The translations under genes were made by a program, and so were the position numbers. 64,000 nt of DNA from Neospora caninum Liverpool. Its lineage: Eukaryota; Apicomplexa; Conoidasida; Eucoccidiorida; Sarcocystidae. The stretch covers positions 3,777,101 through 3,841,100 of the forward strand of contig NC_018396.1 in NCBI RefSeq assembly GCF_000208865.1, given 5' to 3'. Shown in pieces: positions 1 to 11,700 of this stretch. Numbering within the stretch: position 1 is the stretch's first letter; each line of letters begins with the position of its first letter. The notes under the pieces were generated by a model, which searched no databases, was not told the origin of the DNA, and saw only the letters and a list, made by a program, of their open reading frames with translations.

Positions 1-1848
1 GGAAACTGGCGAGTGCCCTCGCCGCGAAGGGGTGAGCGCCTGCACGTGTGGCGCAGCCTCGACAGTCTCGACATTCGTGGCGAGTTGAGAAGCCGCCGGG
101 ACGACACGCAAAAGGGGGGCCAGGAGGCGGACAGCCGCCCCCTCTTGTGTTCAGAGGTACTACCAACTTGTGAGCTGAGAACAACAAGACAGCGGCGATG
201 CGTGTTAGGTTCTCGACGCCTCGAGTCTCACTTGAATCGCCGCGCAGCGCTGTCAGCGAGTTGCGAGCGCAGTTGGTCGGCGAAGCGCTGCAGTGCGTCC
301 TGGTGGAGGTTGAGGGCGCGCAACGAGGAGAAGGCGGCAACGAGCTCTCTGCGCCACTCGCCCTTTTGGGAAGCGCGAACCTCTGAAGGCTCTTCCTGAC
401 TGCGGCCCGAGCGATCTCCCCTGCGCGCCTCGTGGGGAGCCTCGCGTTCACTCTCGGCTTTCGAGACGCCGCGTCGGCGCGCCTCGCGCGCCTCGCGCTG
501 CTCCCGCGCGGCGCTCGCGCATGCAGCCGAGAGCCGACGGAAAAGCAGCTCCAGCAACTTCGCCTGCATCTCCTGCAGCTGCTGCAGCGCCGCCGCCTCC
601 ACAGTGCACAGCCGCGGGGGCGGGCTCAGAGCCGCCTGGGAAGCGGACGCGAGCGAAAAGGCCGCAGGCTGCGTGGCATATTTCCCGTCGACCAGCGCGA
701 AGAAAGATCGGATCTCCTGGAAGCGACATGCCGCCTCCGTGGCGTTCACCAGGTTCGGCCGACTCAGCGCGGCACTCAGTTGGTCTGCGAGTGGTGCAGA
801 GAGAGCAGAGACAGCCGCGCGCACGGTGGAGAAAGCTCGCGACGGCTGCGAAGTGCCTGTCACTTTTAGCTGGAAGAATCTTCTTGGCGCTCGCCCATCC
901 CCTCAGGCGCATGCGCCGAGGCGATCCAGTCAAGAGGGGAGACAGGGGCGAGACACGGCGCGAGTGCGAGACGCTGGAAGGCAGCTGCGGATGGCCGCGC
1001 GAGGACTGCGAAACGTGGGCACGAGCCGAGAAGAGAGGCGCGAATTCTCAAAAGCCCAAAGGTCGGACCCTGTCGCTCGACATACAGCGAACGCCCTCGC
1101 GAGTCCTCGCGCAAAAACGAGCCTTCCGGTCACAAGTGCCTGGCCGCGTAAACGCGCAGGGCGATAAGAGGAGTCAGACCTTTCTAGGTATCTCGGCCCC
1201 AAATCTCTGACGCTCGCGTGACAACCCTTGTTTTTTCGCTCTCCTTCGTGCACGCTTGCTTTACACTTTCAGCTGCGCCCACACGCATGCATGGGTGGGA
1301 CTGCACGCATGTGTGTGCGAGCGCAGCTTTTGAGGCGAGTAAAAAAACCAACCTTTCAGTGTTCGGAGTTCGAGAATGCCCTCGACGATCTCTTTCGCCT
1401 CCTCCAAGTGGCGCTGCTCGGTTTCGAGTTGGACGACGACGCCGTTCATGGCCGTGACGCGGGCCTCAACCTGTTTCAGCTGTTTCTCGACGTGTCGCGT
1501 CGCTCTCGCCAGCTGGGTTTGCTGCGACTGGAAGTCTGCAAGAAGTTCCGCCTCCAGGCGCGCCTGCTTGCGCCGAAACTCCCGCTGAGACAGCAGCGAA
1601 GCGAGGAGCGCGTCGACGCCGTGCTCGTACGCAGCGACTCGGCGCTCTTCCTGCTGCAGCAGGCAGAGCAGGGGATCCTCCGAGAGGCCTGCAGGTTCCG
1701 GAGCGCCATCTTTCTGGAGTCGCGCGGGGCTGCATGCGACGCCAGGCGTGTATCCAGACGACGGCAGAGCTCGGCCACAAGCGGCCATTGCTGAGGAGGA
1801 AAGCGCAGCGACCGGGAGGATGCAGGAGACGCTGGCACGCGGGCGCAT
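1..1848 (-). CDS. COG4: COG4-like Golgi complex subunit, N-terminal exons (runs off the left edge)
   Basis: Three exons are supported: 1848-1353, 856-232 and 39-1 (the last one tentative). Splice sites are GT/AG and phases agree (1, then 2). COG4 is a subunit of the conserved oligomeric Golgi tether that acts in intra-Golgi retrograde vesicle transport. What I see: a long helical, Gln/Glu-rich N-terminal segment containing EHGVDALL and, at the end of exon 1, IVEGILELRTLKG, which lines up with the COG4 coiled coil and its 'DILDLK' region. Near the end of exon 2, SSLRALNLHQDALQRFADQL matches the family pattern 'FPLLGLHEEGLRKFSEYL'. Exon 2 also carries a low-complexity Arg/Glu insertion typical of this genome. 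The start at 1848 is the longest choice; a second ATG lies about 20 codons in. Sec10 of the exocyst has a similar coiled-coil start but fits the second block less well. Confidence 0.6.
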
Positions 1849-2965
1849 GCAAGGTCTCGGTCCCTCGACAGAGGATCAGACCTGACACGGATTAACAGAG
1901 TTGACGAATACAGGGCTGAACTATGTAAAGATCATAGTTACAAACTCCGCAGCAGGCGGAAAGCCGTCATGGAGACCGAAAGACAGGCACGGTACCTAAT
2001 GGCGTGTGGAAATAACTACAGACGCACGTAGAGACGGACATATATATATAGATGCCTACGTGTGCAGGCATTCGACCAGGGTAGGGTGTACGAGAAGATT
2101 GCTTCTTCTGAGAAAAAGGTTCGCTCGTGCCGACGCCCAGCGGGCTGCCCCAGGCCTGGCCTCGTCAGGACACAAAGCGACTTCATACGGACAGACACCG
2201 TCCTCGGAGGCCAGTCGACGAGAAACGTGCACGGCCGTGCTCACAGGGATTTGGGTGAAAACGCTTTGAAAGGAAGAGAACCACCAGAACCGAGAGCCGC
2301 GGGAAAACTCAAGTGTGGTTCCAGCGTCTGTACACGGCTGATCAATCGCCAGTCGTCAGTCAGCACACGTCCGCATGCTGCCGACGCGCGAGAGAAAAAA
2401 GGCGAGGCAGGACGGATAGGTGGACTTCCGGTGCGTCGAAGACGGGAATTCTCCAGGAGCCGGAGAACGATGAAAACCTCGGATGAGGGTACCAAGGAAT
2501 GACGCTTACAGAAACGACGGGCATTCGAAGGGGTCCAGCATGCATGCACGGAAGACTTTCGCCTCGCACGCTGTGGCTAGATGCCGATTTAGACACTTAC
2601 ACATCCTGCCAAACCACCACTTGGAACGTGAAAAGCTTGGATGTTGCGCGAAAAATCGCCTGATCTGGAGACTGACCGAATGTGGAAAAGGCTTTGACAA
2701 TTTACCCGCAAAATCCTGACATGTAGCGGTGGGTCACCGGGACGTCTCCGTCGCTGGGAGCCGCTGAGGGAGTCCCGGCTATCTGTAGCCCTGAAAAAAA
2801 ATCTTTGGCAGGGGGAGCGGAATGGATCGAACGCTGGAGACAAAAAAGGGCGGCGACTCGTGCCGACTTGAGACGGAGAAACAGCGACAGTTTGAGAGAT
2901 ACCCTTGCCGCTTCACCCTGCACACCTCGGGCACACTTCGCATTCTTGCTCTCGAAACCAAAATG
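1849..2965. other. Intergenic, 5' flank of the COG4-like gene
   Basis: No reading frame here has splice support or recognisable family content. It holds short TA runs near 2040, a GCATGCATGC palindrome, and ordinary mixed sequence. It is presumably the upstream leader and promoter of the minus-strand COG4-like gene. Confidence 0.5.
2538..2547. promoter_or_regulatory. GCATGCATGC palindrome (overlapping TGCATGC motif)
   Basis: TGCATGC is a known cis-element and ApiAP2-type binding sequence in Toxoplasma promoters. This copy sits about 0.7 kb upstream of the COG4-like start at 1848. The motif also occurs in introns in this window, so presence alone does not prove function. Confidence 0.3.
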
Positions 2966-3363
2966 CTAAGGACGAGGCCGGGGCAGAAAGAGGCCGATCA
3001 GAAGACAGGATAGAGCGAGAACCAGAGGAAGAGAAGAAATCGAGGGAGCAACAGAAGCTTGAGTGCCACAGTTTGGCATCTTCTGGCAGGTCTTTGCGGA
3101 CAACTGCCGCGTCTTCTTCGTCAGACATGCACTCTTTCCGGTGAGAGGTAGGGTCGGTTCGTTCATGTTGTAGAGTTCGAAGTTCTGAACAAGAGGCTTG
3201 CCGGCATCAAGGCTCATGCGCTTGCAGCGCAACCCGAACTCGGACAAACAGTTGGACACGTATACCGAAAGCCCCCGCTTTTTCTCCCTATCCGATGCTG
3301 CTGATGGGTCCGTGATCGCGAAATCTCCGCTCTGCCAAGACGCCTGCACAGAAAGAAGCTAAA

Positions 3364-3394
<31 letters not shown>

Positions 3395-4250
3395 TACAAA
3401 CGAATGCACATGCATGTAGGCGATCTTTTCTTCACTTCCTGCGAGTGTCTGTTCTGTCCCAGAGGGACGTGCGATCTACAGCGTTCGTTATTCCAAGAAG
3501 GAAACCCGCAGTCAGTCCTGATGGAAAGCGTCGTCGCTGCTCGGGTGCCGTTTCGGAGGGCGTTTGTTCTGGCCGTCAGTGACTTCTCTCAGCTTTCGAA
3601 CAGGCAAGTTTCAGCGACTTGTCTGTGGCAGTGTCAGTCTTGGCGTTTTTGCCTTTCCCGAATGCTCGCTGAGGGGCCCAGTACCACCGCCTCATGGAGC
3701 CTAGGAGCCTCTCTGTTATCTTTAGGTTGAAACTGTGGCGAGCACACCTTGTGTATTTACTCGTCTTTTTCCCGTTTCCACCCGGAACCGATGTAGCCTC
3801 TCGCACCTGGAGAAATCGCTACTAACAGGAGTGTACGGACGCATATGTGCACGTGCGTTAAGCGCACGTGCGAATGCCTGGCGACTGACAATCTAAGCAC
3901 ACACCTATAATGGATCTCCGCCTAACTGTTACGCCCCTCATCCAAACATACACATATATATGTTTAAGTTTGGATGTGCGCACAGAAGAGCGGTGGCCCC
4001 CGTGTGGGAAGGTGTGCGTATACTCCAGGAGCTTATCGTCTTGAATCTCGTGCTCCGGTGCGCCAGGTCCATCCTCCCGATACACCGCTTTAAGAGATGC
4101 CTCGATTTCCTCTGACCGGGGGCCCGACCGCTGCCAGCAAAGGTGAAGCTGCGGATGCGCTCGACCTGCAAAGAAAGGTTTGAAAGGCGCTCGACGGGTA
4201 CGTCTCTTGGTGAACCTCTCCATGCGTCTGTGCGGCACAGAAAAGCCCAT
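2966..4250 (-). CDS. Unresolved minus-strand gene candidate (two or more exons)
   Basis: I do not recognise this gene. One open segment starts at ATG 4250 with a very basic N-terminus (MERFTKRRTRRAPFKPFF) and runs to a possible phase-0 donor at 3984. Alternatively the exon begins at 4165, after a strong CTTTCTTTGCAG acceptor. It encodes AVYREDGPGAPEHEIQDD. The next exon begins at 3343 after a good polypyrimidine tract and TGTGCAG acceptor, phase 0, encoding SWQSGDFAITD and FGLRCKRMSLDAGKPL. The original frame stays open to a stop at 2966. However, from about 3145 downward a neighbouring frame (MSDEEDAAVVRKDLPEDAK) looks more protein-like. A polypyrimidine tract and CCTTAG at about 2970 may mark another acceptor, followed by a Cys-rich tail (EQECEVCPRC). 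The 3' half is therefore unsettled. The plus strand offers no better model. Confidence 0.35.
3367..3390. repeat. TA microsatellite
   Basis: An uninterrupted run of about 12 TA units, lying in the putative intron of the unresolved minus-strand gene. Confidence 0.85.
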
Positions 4251-5784
4251 GCTCTGCTTTCCACTTCGTGACCCCGAGTCAGCCTCAAAAAGAGTGCAGA
4301 CAGCAACGCGTAAGTATGGACACCCTCAAGGACGGCATGTGCTTCAGTCTCTGTTCCTTTTCTCTTCCGTTGGAGGAGGCACCTCGCGAGAGTTTCTACG
4401 TGTCGTGCAGACAGCGGGAATTTGCCCAGTTCGACTTTGTGCATACGAGACTTCTGGCTGCCCGATGTGTGTGTGCGTACAAGCTGCCGGCAAGTGAGGA
4501 CCGGCGCAAAACTCGAAACGAAACGCACTTCCAACTTTCTGTTTCGGTGGGAAGAGGCTTCCTCTCCCGTTGTTATGAAGCCTTTTGCCACTTTCTCGGT
4601 TTTTGCTCGCGTCCACTTCTCTCGCGAGGCTCCAGTGTGTGTGTGTGCCGGCGGTGCTTCTCAAGGTTCTCGGCCGCTTCTCATGTCTTTCGCTTCGTCT
4701 CGCTCGCCTGTGTGGTTCTCTTTCTGCCTCCGGTGTCGCTCCCTTCCCCCTTATTCCCCACAGTGCACACTCTTTCCCGCCCGTTTGTCTCCTTGTTTTC
4801 GTTCAAAATTCTTCGACTCGGGTGTATGTACACGGTGGACAATCACTTGGCTGGCTGTCCTCATCGCGCGCGCATTTTGGGGAACGCGGCAGAGCACGAA
4901 GAACCTCGGAGAGCATGCCGGAAAAGCAAACCCTCGCGGGGTTGGGAACCCCACGTTTGCTGGTCTTTTTTGATGCACACTTCTCCCTGTTTCCTCCCGG
5001 AAGAAGGCTGCGGAAAGTGCGCCTTGTCGTTGGTCATTTTCGCGTTTCCCTGACCACTTTGCAAACTGTGTGCCCGCGTTCCCCCCCACCCCCCCGAACG
5101 GCAACCCGTTCGTCTGTCGACGTCCCTCCCTCCACCCTCCCGCTTGTCTCGTGGTCAAGCGGAAAAAGCGGAATTCTGTCGAATCCGTGTTTTGTGCGTC
5201 AACGCTTTCCCGTGTTCTTTTCTTCCTCGTTCTTTTTCCTTTGTCGGCTCAGGATCCCAAATGCATATTGCGCACACGACGTGTGCGCCGTCTGCGGGAA
5301 TCCACGGAAAAGAAGCCTCCCTGGCGGCCGAGGAAGAGAACCTTCAGGCTTCTCCGGCTTCAACCTCTTCTCGCCTCTCAGACACTCCTTTCCATAAAAA
5401 TCCTGTGTTCCGTTTGCTCTGTCCTTCACGCTCGCCTGAACATGTGTCCTCAAATCCTACGGAGAAGCCTCGTACAGCAGTCTAGCTCAACGGAATACCG
5501 ACATCTGTGCAAGAAGAAATATGCAGAATATCTGCATGCGCACAGGTCTGTGCCTCTAAATGCATATTGACAAGTGTATACATTATATATGCGTGCGTCT
5601 ACTTTTGTACAAGGAGCCGGGGTCGAGAGCACGTCTTGTTTTCGTCGCCTCTATGGCGTTTCGCTCGCAAGGCGACACTTTTGTGGATACGGAATTTCCT
5701 GATCAGTAACTGCTTCCTGCATCTCTTCTTCTCAAGAGGCTCTGGAACCCGAAGGCAGACGAACGTCTTCCCTTCTTCTCAAGA
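4251..5784. other. Intergenic; pyrimidine-rich 5' flank of the PRMT-like gene
   Basis: From about 4500 to the ATG at 5785 the plus strand is strongly enriched in T/C runs (TTCTC, CCTTTT), as is seen before several other genes in this window. Open frames on both strands here are by-products of that bias. It probably contains the promoter and leader of the plus-strand gene. Confidence 0.5.
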
Positions 5785-8700
5785 ATGGCGCTTCCGTTTT
5801 CTCGGTCTGGCGCGGGACCCAGTTGGCTCTCGGCGGCGAACCCCGGCGAGAGGACAGGGGCTGTTCAGCCAGCGTTCACGCAGGCGCCTCTCTCTTCCGG
5901 AGACCAGCCTCCTGCATGCGCTGCGTATGCTTCGGCCTTGCCGTCGGCGTGCTATTCTGTCTCTCCGTCGGCTCCGGGCTTCGCCGCCGCTACTTCGCGG
6001 AATCCAGCGATCCAGGAGCAAACCCAGCCACTGTGCGCTCGACAGGCGTCCCGCAGAAGCGGAGAAATAGCAAGGCACGGCCTTCAAAGTGGAGACAGTC
6101 TTCCACTCCAGCGGTTGACAGATCGCTTCACCCACCTGCCCGGGCAGATGCAGACCATGAACAGCGACGGCCTCAACAGCGCGGGAGGCTCGCTGCCCTC
6201 GGCTTTTCTTCGGAGACACGCTTCGCCTGCGGCTCAGGAAGGACGGGAGCCTGTGAAGAGGTGCGGGGGCGCTGCGAATGCGTATCGTCTTGACGGGAAC
6301 CAGGAGTCGCCGGTGCCAGGGAGCGGCATGCGGGGCGACGCCGCTGCTGCTCCGCGGGAGCAGGACTCGCGCGAGGCTCAGTTCTCAGCCAAAGCCACCG
6401 AGCTGCAGCACCTGCTTCACCTCTTCCAGAACATCGGGGATCCGGAGAGTCAAGTGTCGAGAGGCCGAGCGACCGAGCGTTTGCGGCAGCCGGCGCCTTC
6501 ACCCGCGCCGCACGTCTCCTCTTTTGCTTCCTTCCCCCCAGCATGCGGAGGCGATCGGAAGAGAAAGGGCGAGAGCAGCGGAGAGGCGTGCACGGTGTTC
6601 TCCACTCCGCAGCGCGAGGGCGACGCGCGGTCTTCTTCGCACGCGAAGGCGAGCGCCGAGCGAGGGCGAGACGAAGAGAGCGAACGCATTGCCTTTCAGC
6701 GCTTCCTCGCTCTTCAGAGACTCGGGGACAGTCTCCGCTCAGGCGGCAAACCAGGCAGCGGCGCAGGACGGGCAGCGTGTGGGGATGCGGCGTCCTGGGG
6801 CCCTTCCGCGTCGCTTCTCACTCAGCACAGAGCGCACCTGCCGCTTTCTCTTCGGCCTTCTCAAGTGTGTCCGTCGAGCTCCGCCCCGGCCGCAGCGGGG
6901 CGTCCTCCAGTGTTTCCGCCCTCGCCAAGGGCTTCTCTCCCTGCTGCGCACTCCGCGCACGGTCCCACATCGCCCTTGCCCTCTTTTGGAGGCTGGGACC
7001 CTCGACTGTCGGCCTCGAACTGCGTGGCTCAGCAGGAGCGGAGAGCGGGCGGCTCGCCAGCTGGTGTGACCGCCGCGCCGCCCGCGTCCTCGCCTCAGGT
7101 TCCCCCTTTCCCACGCGATGCCCACGCCCCAGGGGGTGCACAGACGCTGGCAAGTCACCGGGGCGACGCGCCGCGGAGTGCTCACCTTCCGGCTTACTGG
7201 CCTCCGGTGTATGCACAGGGGTTGCCACAGCACGGGAGCTTTCCGGGCGCGGCCGGAGTGGAGACCGACAGAGAGGCTCGCCTCCGCGCCGCGCTGCTGG
7301 CTTCTCCCGCGCTGGTTGAGAAGCTGAAGCGGCTGCCTGGCGGTCTCGCCGCGCTTCGCTGCATGGCCCAGAGTGGGCCTTCTGGGCACCCGCCCTTGCG
7401 CAGTGGGATGCACGCCCCGCCGGCTGCGTCCCTGCCTGCGCCTCCGCAAGGCGCCGCGCCTCCGTCGCCCTCGCCTGCGTGTGGCGCGACGGAGCAGAGC
7501 CGCGGAGCCGAGCGGAGGAAGCGGCGAAAGAGAGACGCGGACGAGGGAGAGGAAGCGCAGGCCGCGCCGGACAACATGGAGAGCGAGAACGGGGAGAGAG
7601 GGGGGAGGCGCCTCTTCACGTGCGGAGCGGAGAGTCGAGGGGCCGACGGCCACGCGAGGAAGGCGAGCGACGGGGCAGGAGGAAACGAGGACGCAGTGAC
7701 GCGTGAGCAAGAAGAGTTGCAGAAGGTGAAGGAGGAACGACGAGAAAAACGCATGAGGCGCCGCATGCGCCGACGCGAAAAGCGCTTACGGAGGCGCGCG
7801 AGGCGCGACCTCGTCCGCCTCATGCGCCGCCAGCTGCTGAAGAAGAGAGAGGAGGAAGAGAGGAGGAAGAGAGAGGCAGAAGACACCGAGCAGGAAGAGA
7901 GCGAGGCAGACAAGCCCGAAGAGGAAGAGCTAGACCGGACAGAGGACTGCGCGGAAGAAAGCGAAGAACGCGGCAAGAGAGGGGCGAAGTCGCGCGACTC
8001 CGGCGAGGCCCCAGCTTCTCGGGGAAGAAGAGGCGCCGGGCGAGCGAGAGGGAAGAGCGTTCCTGGCGGACAGCGCGCACGGCGCGGAAAAACCCGGGAG
8101 AAGGAAGAGACCGAGGAGGCGGAACGCGACGACGGCGCAGAGGAAGCGACAAAGCGGGAAGGCAAGGAAGCAAAGATGTGCACGGAGAAGCAGGAAGAGG
8201 CGAAAGAGGACGAAGACGAAGACTTCAATGCACAGCGGGAAAGAATCGAAAGAAAATTGCGGAAACGCCTCAAGCAACTTTCCACAGGAACCGTGATGGT
8301 CCAGCGAGGCTCTCGGCGCCGCGAAGGAGACTACGAGGCCGGTCTCTCGCTTCAAAAAAAACTCGACTTTCTTGTGCAACAGAGGTACAGAAGACGAGAC
8401 GCGCCCCCTGTCTGTCGCTTTCCAGATCCCCCTTCGGCGAATTTTCAAGTTCACCTCGCATGCAGTTGTTGCTCGTGACGGGAGTGTGGCTGTTCATCTG
8501 TGTCGCCCTCTCTGTGCCTCACTCTGTTTTTTTGTGTAGTCTGCCGGCTTTCGATCTTCTGGCTGCGAGTGCACACATCGAACCCCCGGGTTCGTCCTTC
8601 CGCTCGTGCCAATGCATGTGTGCGTACGTCATCCATCCCTCCGCCAAAACGGGTCTGGTCTTTGCGCATGTGTCTACTCGTGCATCGTCAGTCTCTGGTT

Positions 8701-11700
8701 GAATAGCTGCTCGGGGGTTTTCCTCCGTGGCTTCAGTGTCCCTCTTTGTGCGGCTGTGTCCCGAACTCGGCGCCTTGCCTTAGACCGGGCTTCTATACAG
8801 AAGGGAGCTTTGAGGGTGCGCTTCATACGTGCTTCTTTGCCGCTGGGGCCTCTCTGCGTCATTCCCCACACAGAGCCTGCCTGTCCTATAGAACTCCGTT
8901 TTCCTCTTTTTTCTGGACCTCCCAGCCTTCGCTCAGTGCATCTTCGCGGTGATTCCTACTCGCGTCTCGCCGGCTTCCTGCCAGTCTGTTTCTCTTCTTC
9001 TCCCTTCGCTTCCTCTCCCTCTTCTTTCGCTCCATCTTCTTTCGCTCCACCTTCTCCCTCTCCTTTCTCTCTTTGGGTTTTCTCCTCTCTTCGCAGCATA
9101 GCGTGCCCGACTTTGCCGAACAGCGCTCCCCTGTCTAACGCGTACACCATTACGTCACGCTTCAAGGAGACCAATCACTCGTCGATGCTGAGCGATGCAG
9201 CTCGGATGAACTTATACAAGTTGGCGATCGAGACGCAAGTCGCGCGGCTCCTCGAGGAGAAACGCTGCGGGGAAGACGGGCGACGGAAGGCCCACCGCGT
9301 TCTGGAGATCGGCTGCGGGCCCTTCTGCGTCCTCAGCATCAACGCGGCCCGAGCGGGTACGAGGAGAAGCGGAAGAAGCGAAAGAGAGGTGACAGGGGAA
9401 AGGAGGGAAAGGCTGCGTGGGCGCGAGGCAGGCGATTGCATGCGAGGGAGAAGATGCACAGAGCAGCTGAAAGAGAGACGAGAGAGCGGGGCGGGGCGGG
9501 CGGTTCGGCGTGTGTCACGGGCGTTTCCACCCTCGTTAGGCCGGCCAAGGGCGGAGCCTCAGACAGGCCATTTGGGGCCGTTTCAAGGCGGCGTGTGCGT
9601 CCGACTTGTGAAACAGCGTTAACATCCGATGCCTTTCGAGAGGCGCGTTTGTTTGCGTCTGCGTCTGTCAGGCGCGAAAAGCATTGTCGCTCTGGAGGTG
9701 GTCCGGCGCGCCGCCGTCGACGCGCAGGCTTTCGTCCGCATGTACGGTTTCGACCGCGTGATAAAGGTCGTGAATGCGTACTCGAAGGAGTGCGCGTTTC
9801 GAGGGATCGCCCAGCTGTCTCCCGTGGCCTCCACGTCGTGCTCGGCGGCCGGCGAGGCGGAAGCGATGGAAACCGCATGCACGGACAAAAACGGAGAGAG
9901 CACGTCCCTGTCTGCCGTGAAGTCCATGGCGATCGATCCGAGCGCGCCTCTGGAGGAGCGGAGCACGAGCAGTTGTCTCTCCTCGCCTTCGAGCGACGGC
10001 TTCCCGGCAGCTTCGGCGGACAGCGGCGGGGCGCAGTTCGAGGCCTCGTGTCTCGAGCCCAAACCTTCGCCCGCACCCGCCGTGGAGGGCCCGGGCGAGC
10101 CCCCCGACTGCGAAGGGAAGGATCCGTGCACAGACGGCGGGGCGGCGGAGAAGGCGAGCGAAGACGCGGCCGCAAAAGAGAAGGGCGCGAGAGTGAAGGA
10201 CGAGGCAGACAGGGAACAGGGACAAGACGGATATGGGCCTTTCGACTTGATCATTCACGAGATCATCGGAGACATCTGCAGCAACGAAGGTGTCGCCGAT
10301 GTCGTCGATGACATCCAGGCCCGCACGGGTGAGAAACGAAACACTTTGTGTTTTCGCACCTCTCAGTCTCGTTCTCCCGATCTCTACCGCCCCCTGCGTT
10401 CGGGGCGTGCCAGAGTTCTCGTTTTCTCTTCATGCCTCCTGGGGTCGTTTGATGTGCTCTTGATGCACCCTCAGGATGTTGTCCGGCCTCGGTGCCGTAT
10501 GCTGCCCGTACGTGGTTCACGCCTTGCGAGTTGCCGCGACCTCGCCACATTCTCTTCCCCCATCACAGGTACTTTTTCCCCCTGTCCGTTTCCGCGTTTT
10601 CTGCCTGTGAGCGCTCGGTCACCTCCCCTACAGGTGCGTGTCTCCTGTTCTTCGCCGCGGCCTGCGCTCTCTCTCGGTTCTCGCCTCTTCTCGCTTCTTC
10701 TCTTCTTCTCGCCTCACTCTTCCCTTCTCTCGCGTTTTTGCGCAGGTGTCTCGATTCCACCCATCGCGCGCGTCTCTGTTTCGTCGTTCCCCCGTGTTTT
10801 GCTCTCTTGTCTTTCGTCTCAGTGTGAGGAAACAGACGGCGACAGATCCCGGGTCCGGACCTCTGCACGCGTGTCTTCTCCATTTCCCTTGAGTGCCTCG
10901 ACTTTATAGAATTTTTTTAGGGCTCGAGTCCCTTCTTCCCGCATGCGTCTCTGCTTCCGTCCCCTGCCGCGCTCCCTCAGGTATCCGCTCCGGACACTTC
11001 TCTCCCCAAATCGCGTTCTGCTGCAGTCGGTCGACATGCAGTTTGCGGGTCTCCGCCTCAGCGATCAGTTCGCGCCTCTCGAGGAGCTTCTGTTCGAGGA
11101 GCCCATGCGGCCGCAGCTTCTCCAAAAAAGACAGGCGCACTTCAGATGCCTGCGGAGTGGTGAGGAGACACCCGCGACTTGTCGCCCTGTCGGTTGGTTT
11201 CCCCGTCCTTTTCTCGCACAGGGGCCTCCCCCCAGACCCCGCCCTAATCGGTTGGATCTTTGTTTGGATGACTGTTCTCGTTTTATATCGAGTTACGTGG
11301 GGTCGTGGGCACCGCCGCATCCGATAGACGGCGCCAGAGGTTCTGTCGATCCCGCGTGTCTCCCTTGTGTTCTCGCTAGGCAAACTCTGCGGCCTGCTGC
11401 TGTGCAACGAAGTGGAAGTTCTGAAGGGCGTCTCGATCGACAACCGCGAGAGCTCGGCGGCTAGCCACTGGTACACGAACGTGGCTCTTCTGAAGCGCGA
11501 GATTCGCGTCCGCAAAGGCGATGTCATCGTCGTCCACTCGTGTGCAGACTTGAGGAATTACCAGGTACGCCGGCGCACAGCGGGAGAGGAGGGACAGCCT
11601 GTGCGAGAGCAGACACGCGCGAGAAATCGGAGACAGCGCGAGGGAGTTCGAAGGAACGGCTCGACTGGCCTCGGCGCGGAATGCGGTCGCAGACAAAGAT

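Noticed and set aside
1..1848. Exocyst Sec10 as the identity of the left-edge gene
   Set aside because: The first coiled coil is compatible, but the block around NLHQDALQRFADQL fits COG4 better.
6739..8285. Long minus-strand ORFs (323 and 363 codons)
   Set aside because: Shadows of the GC-rich low-complexity first exon of the PRMT-like gene.
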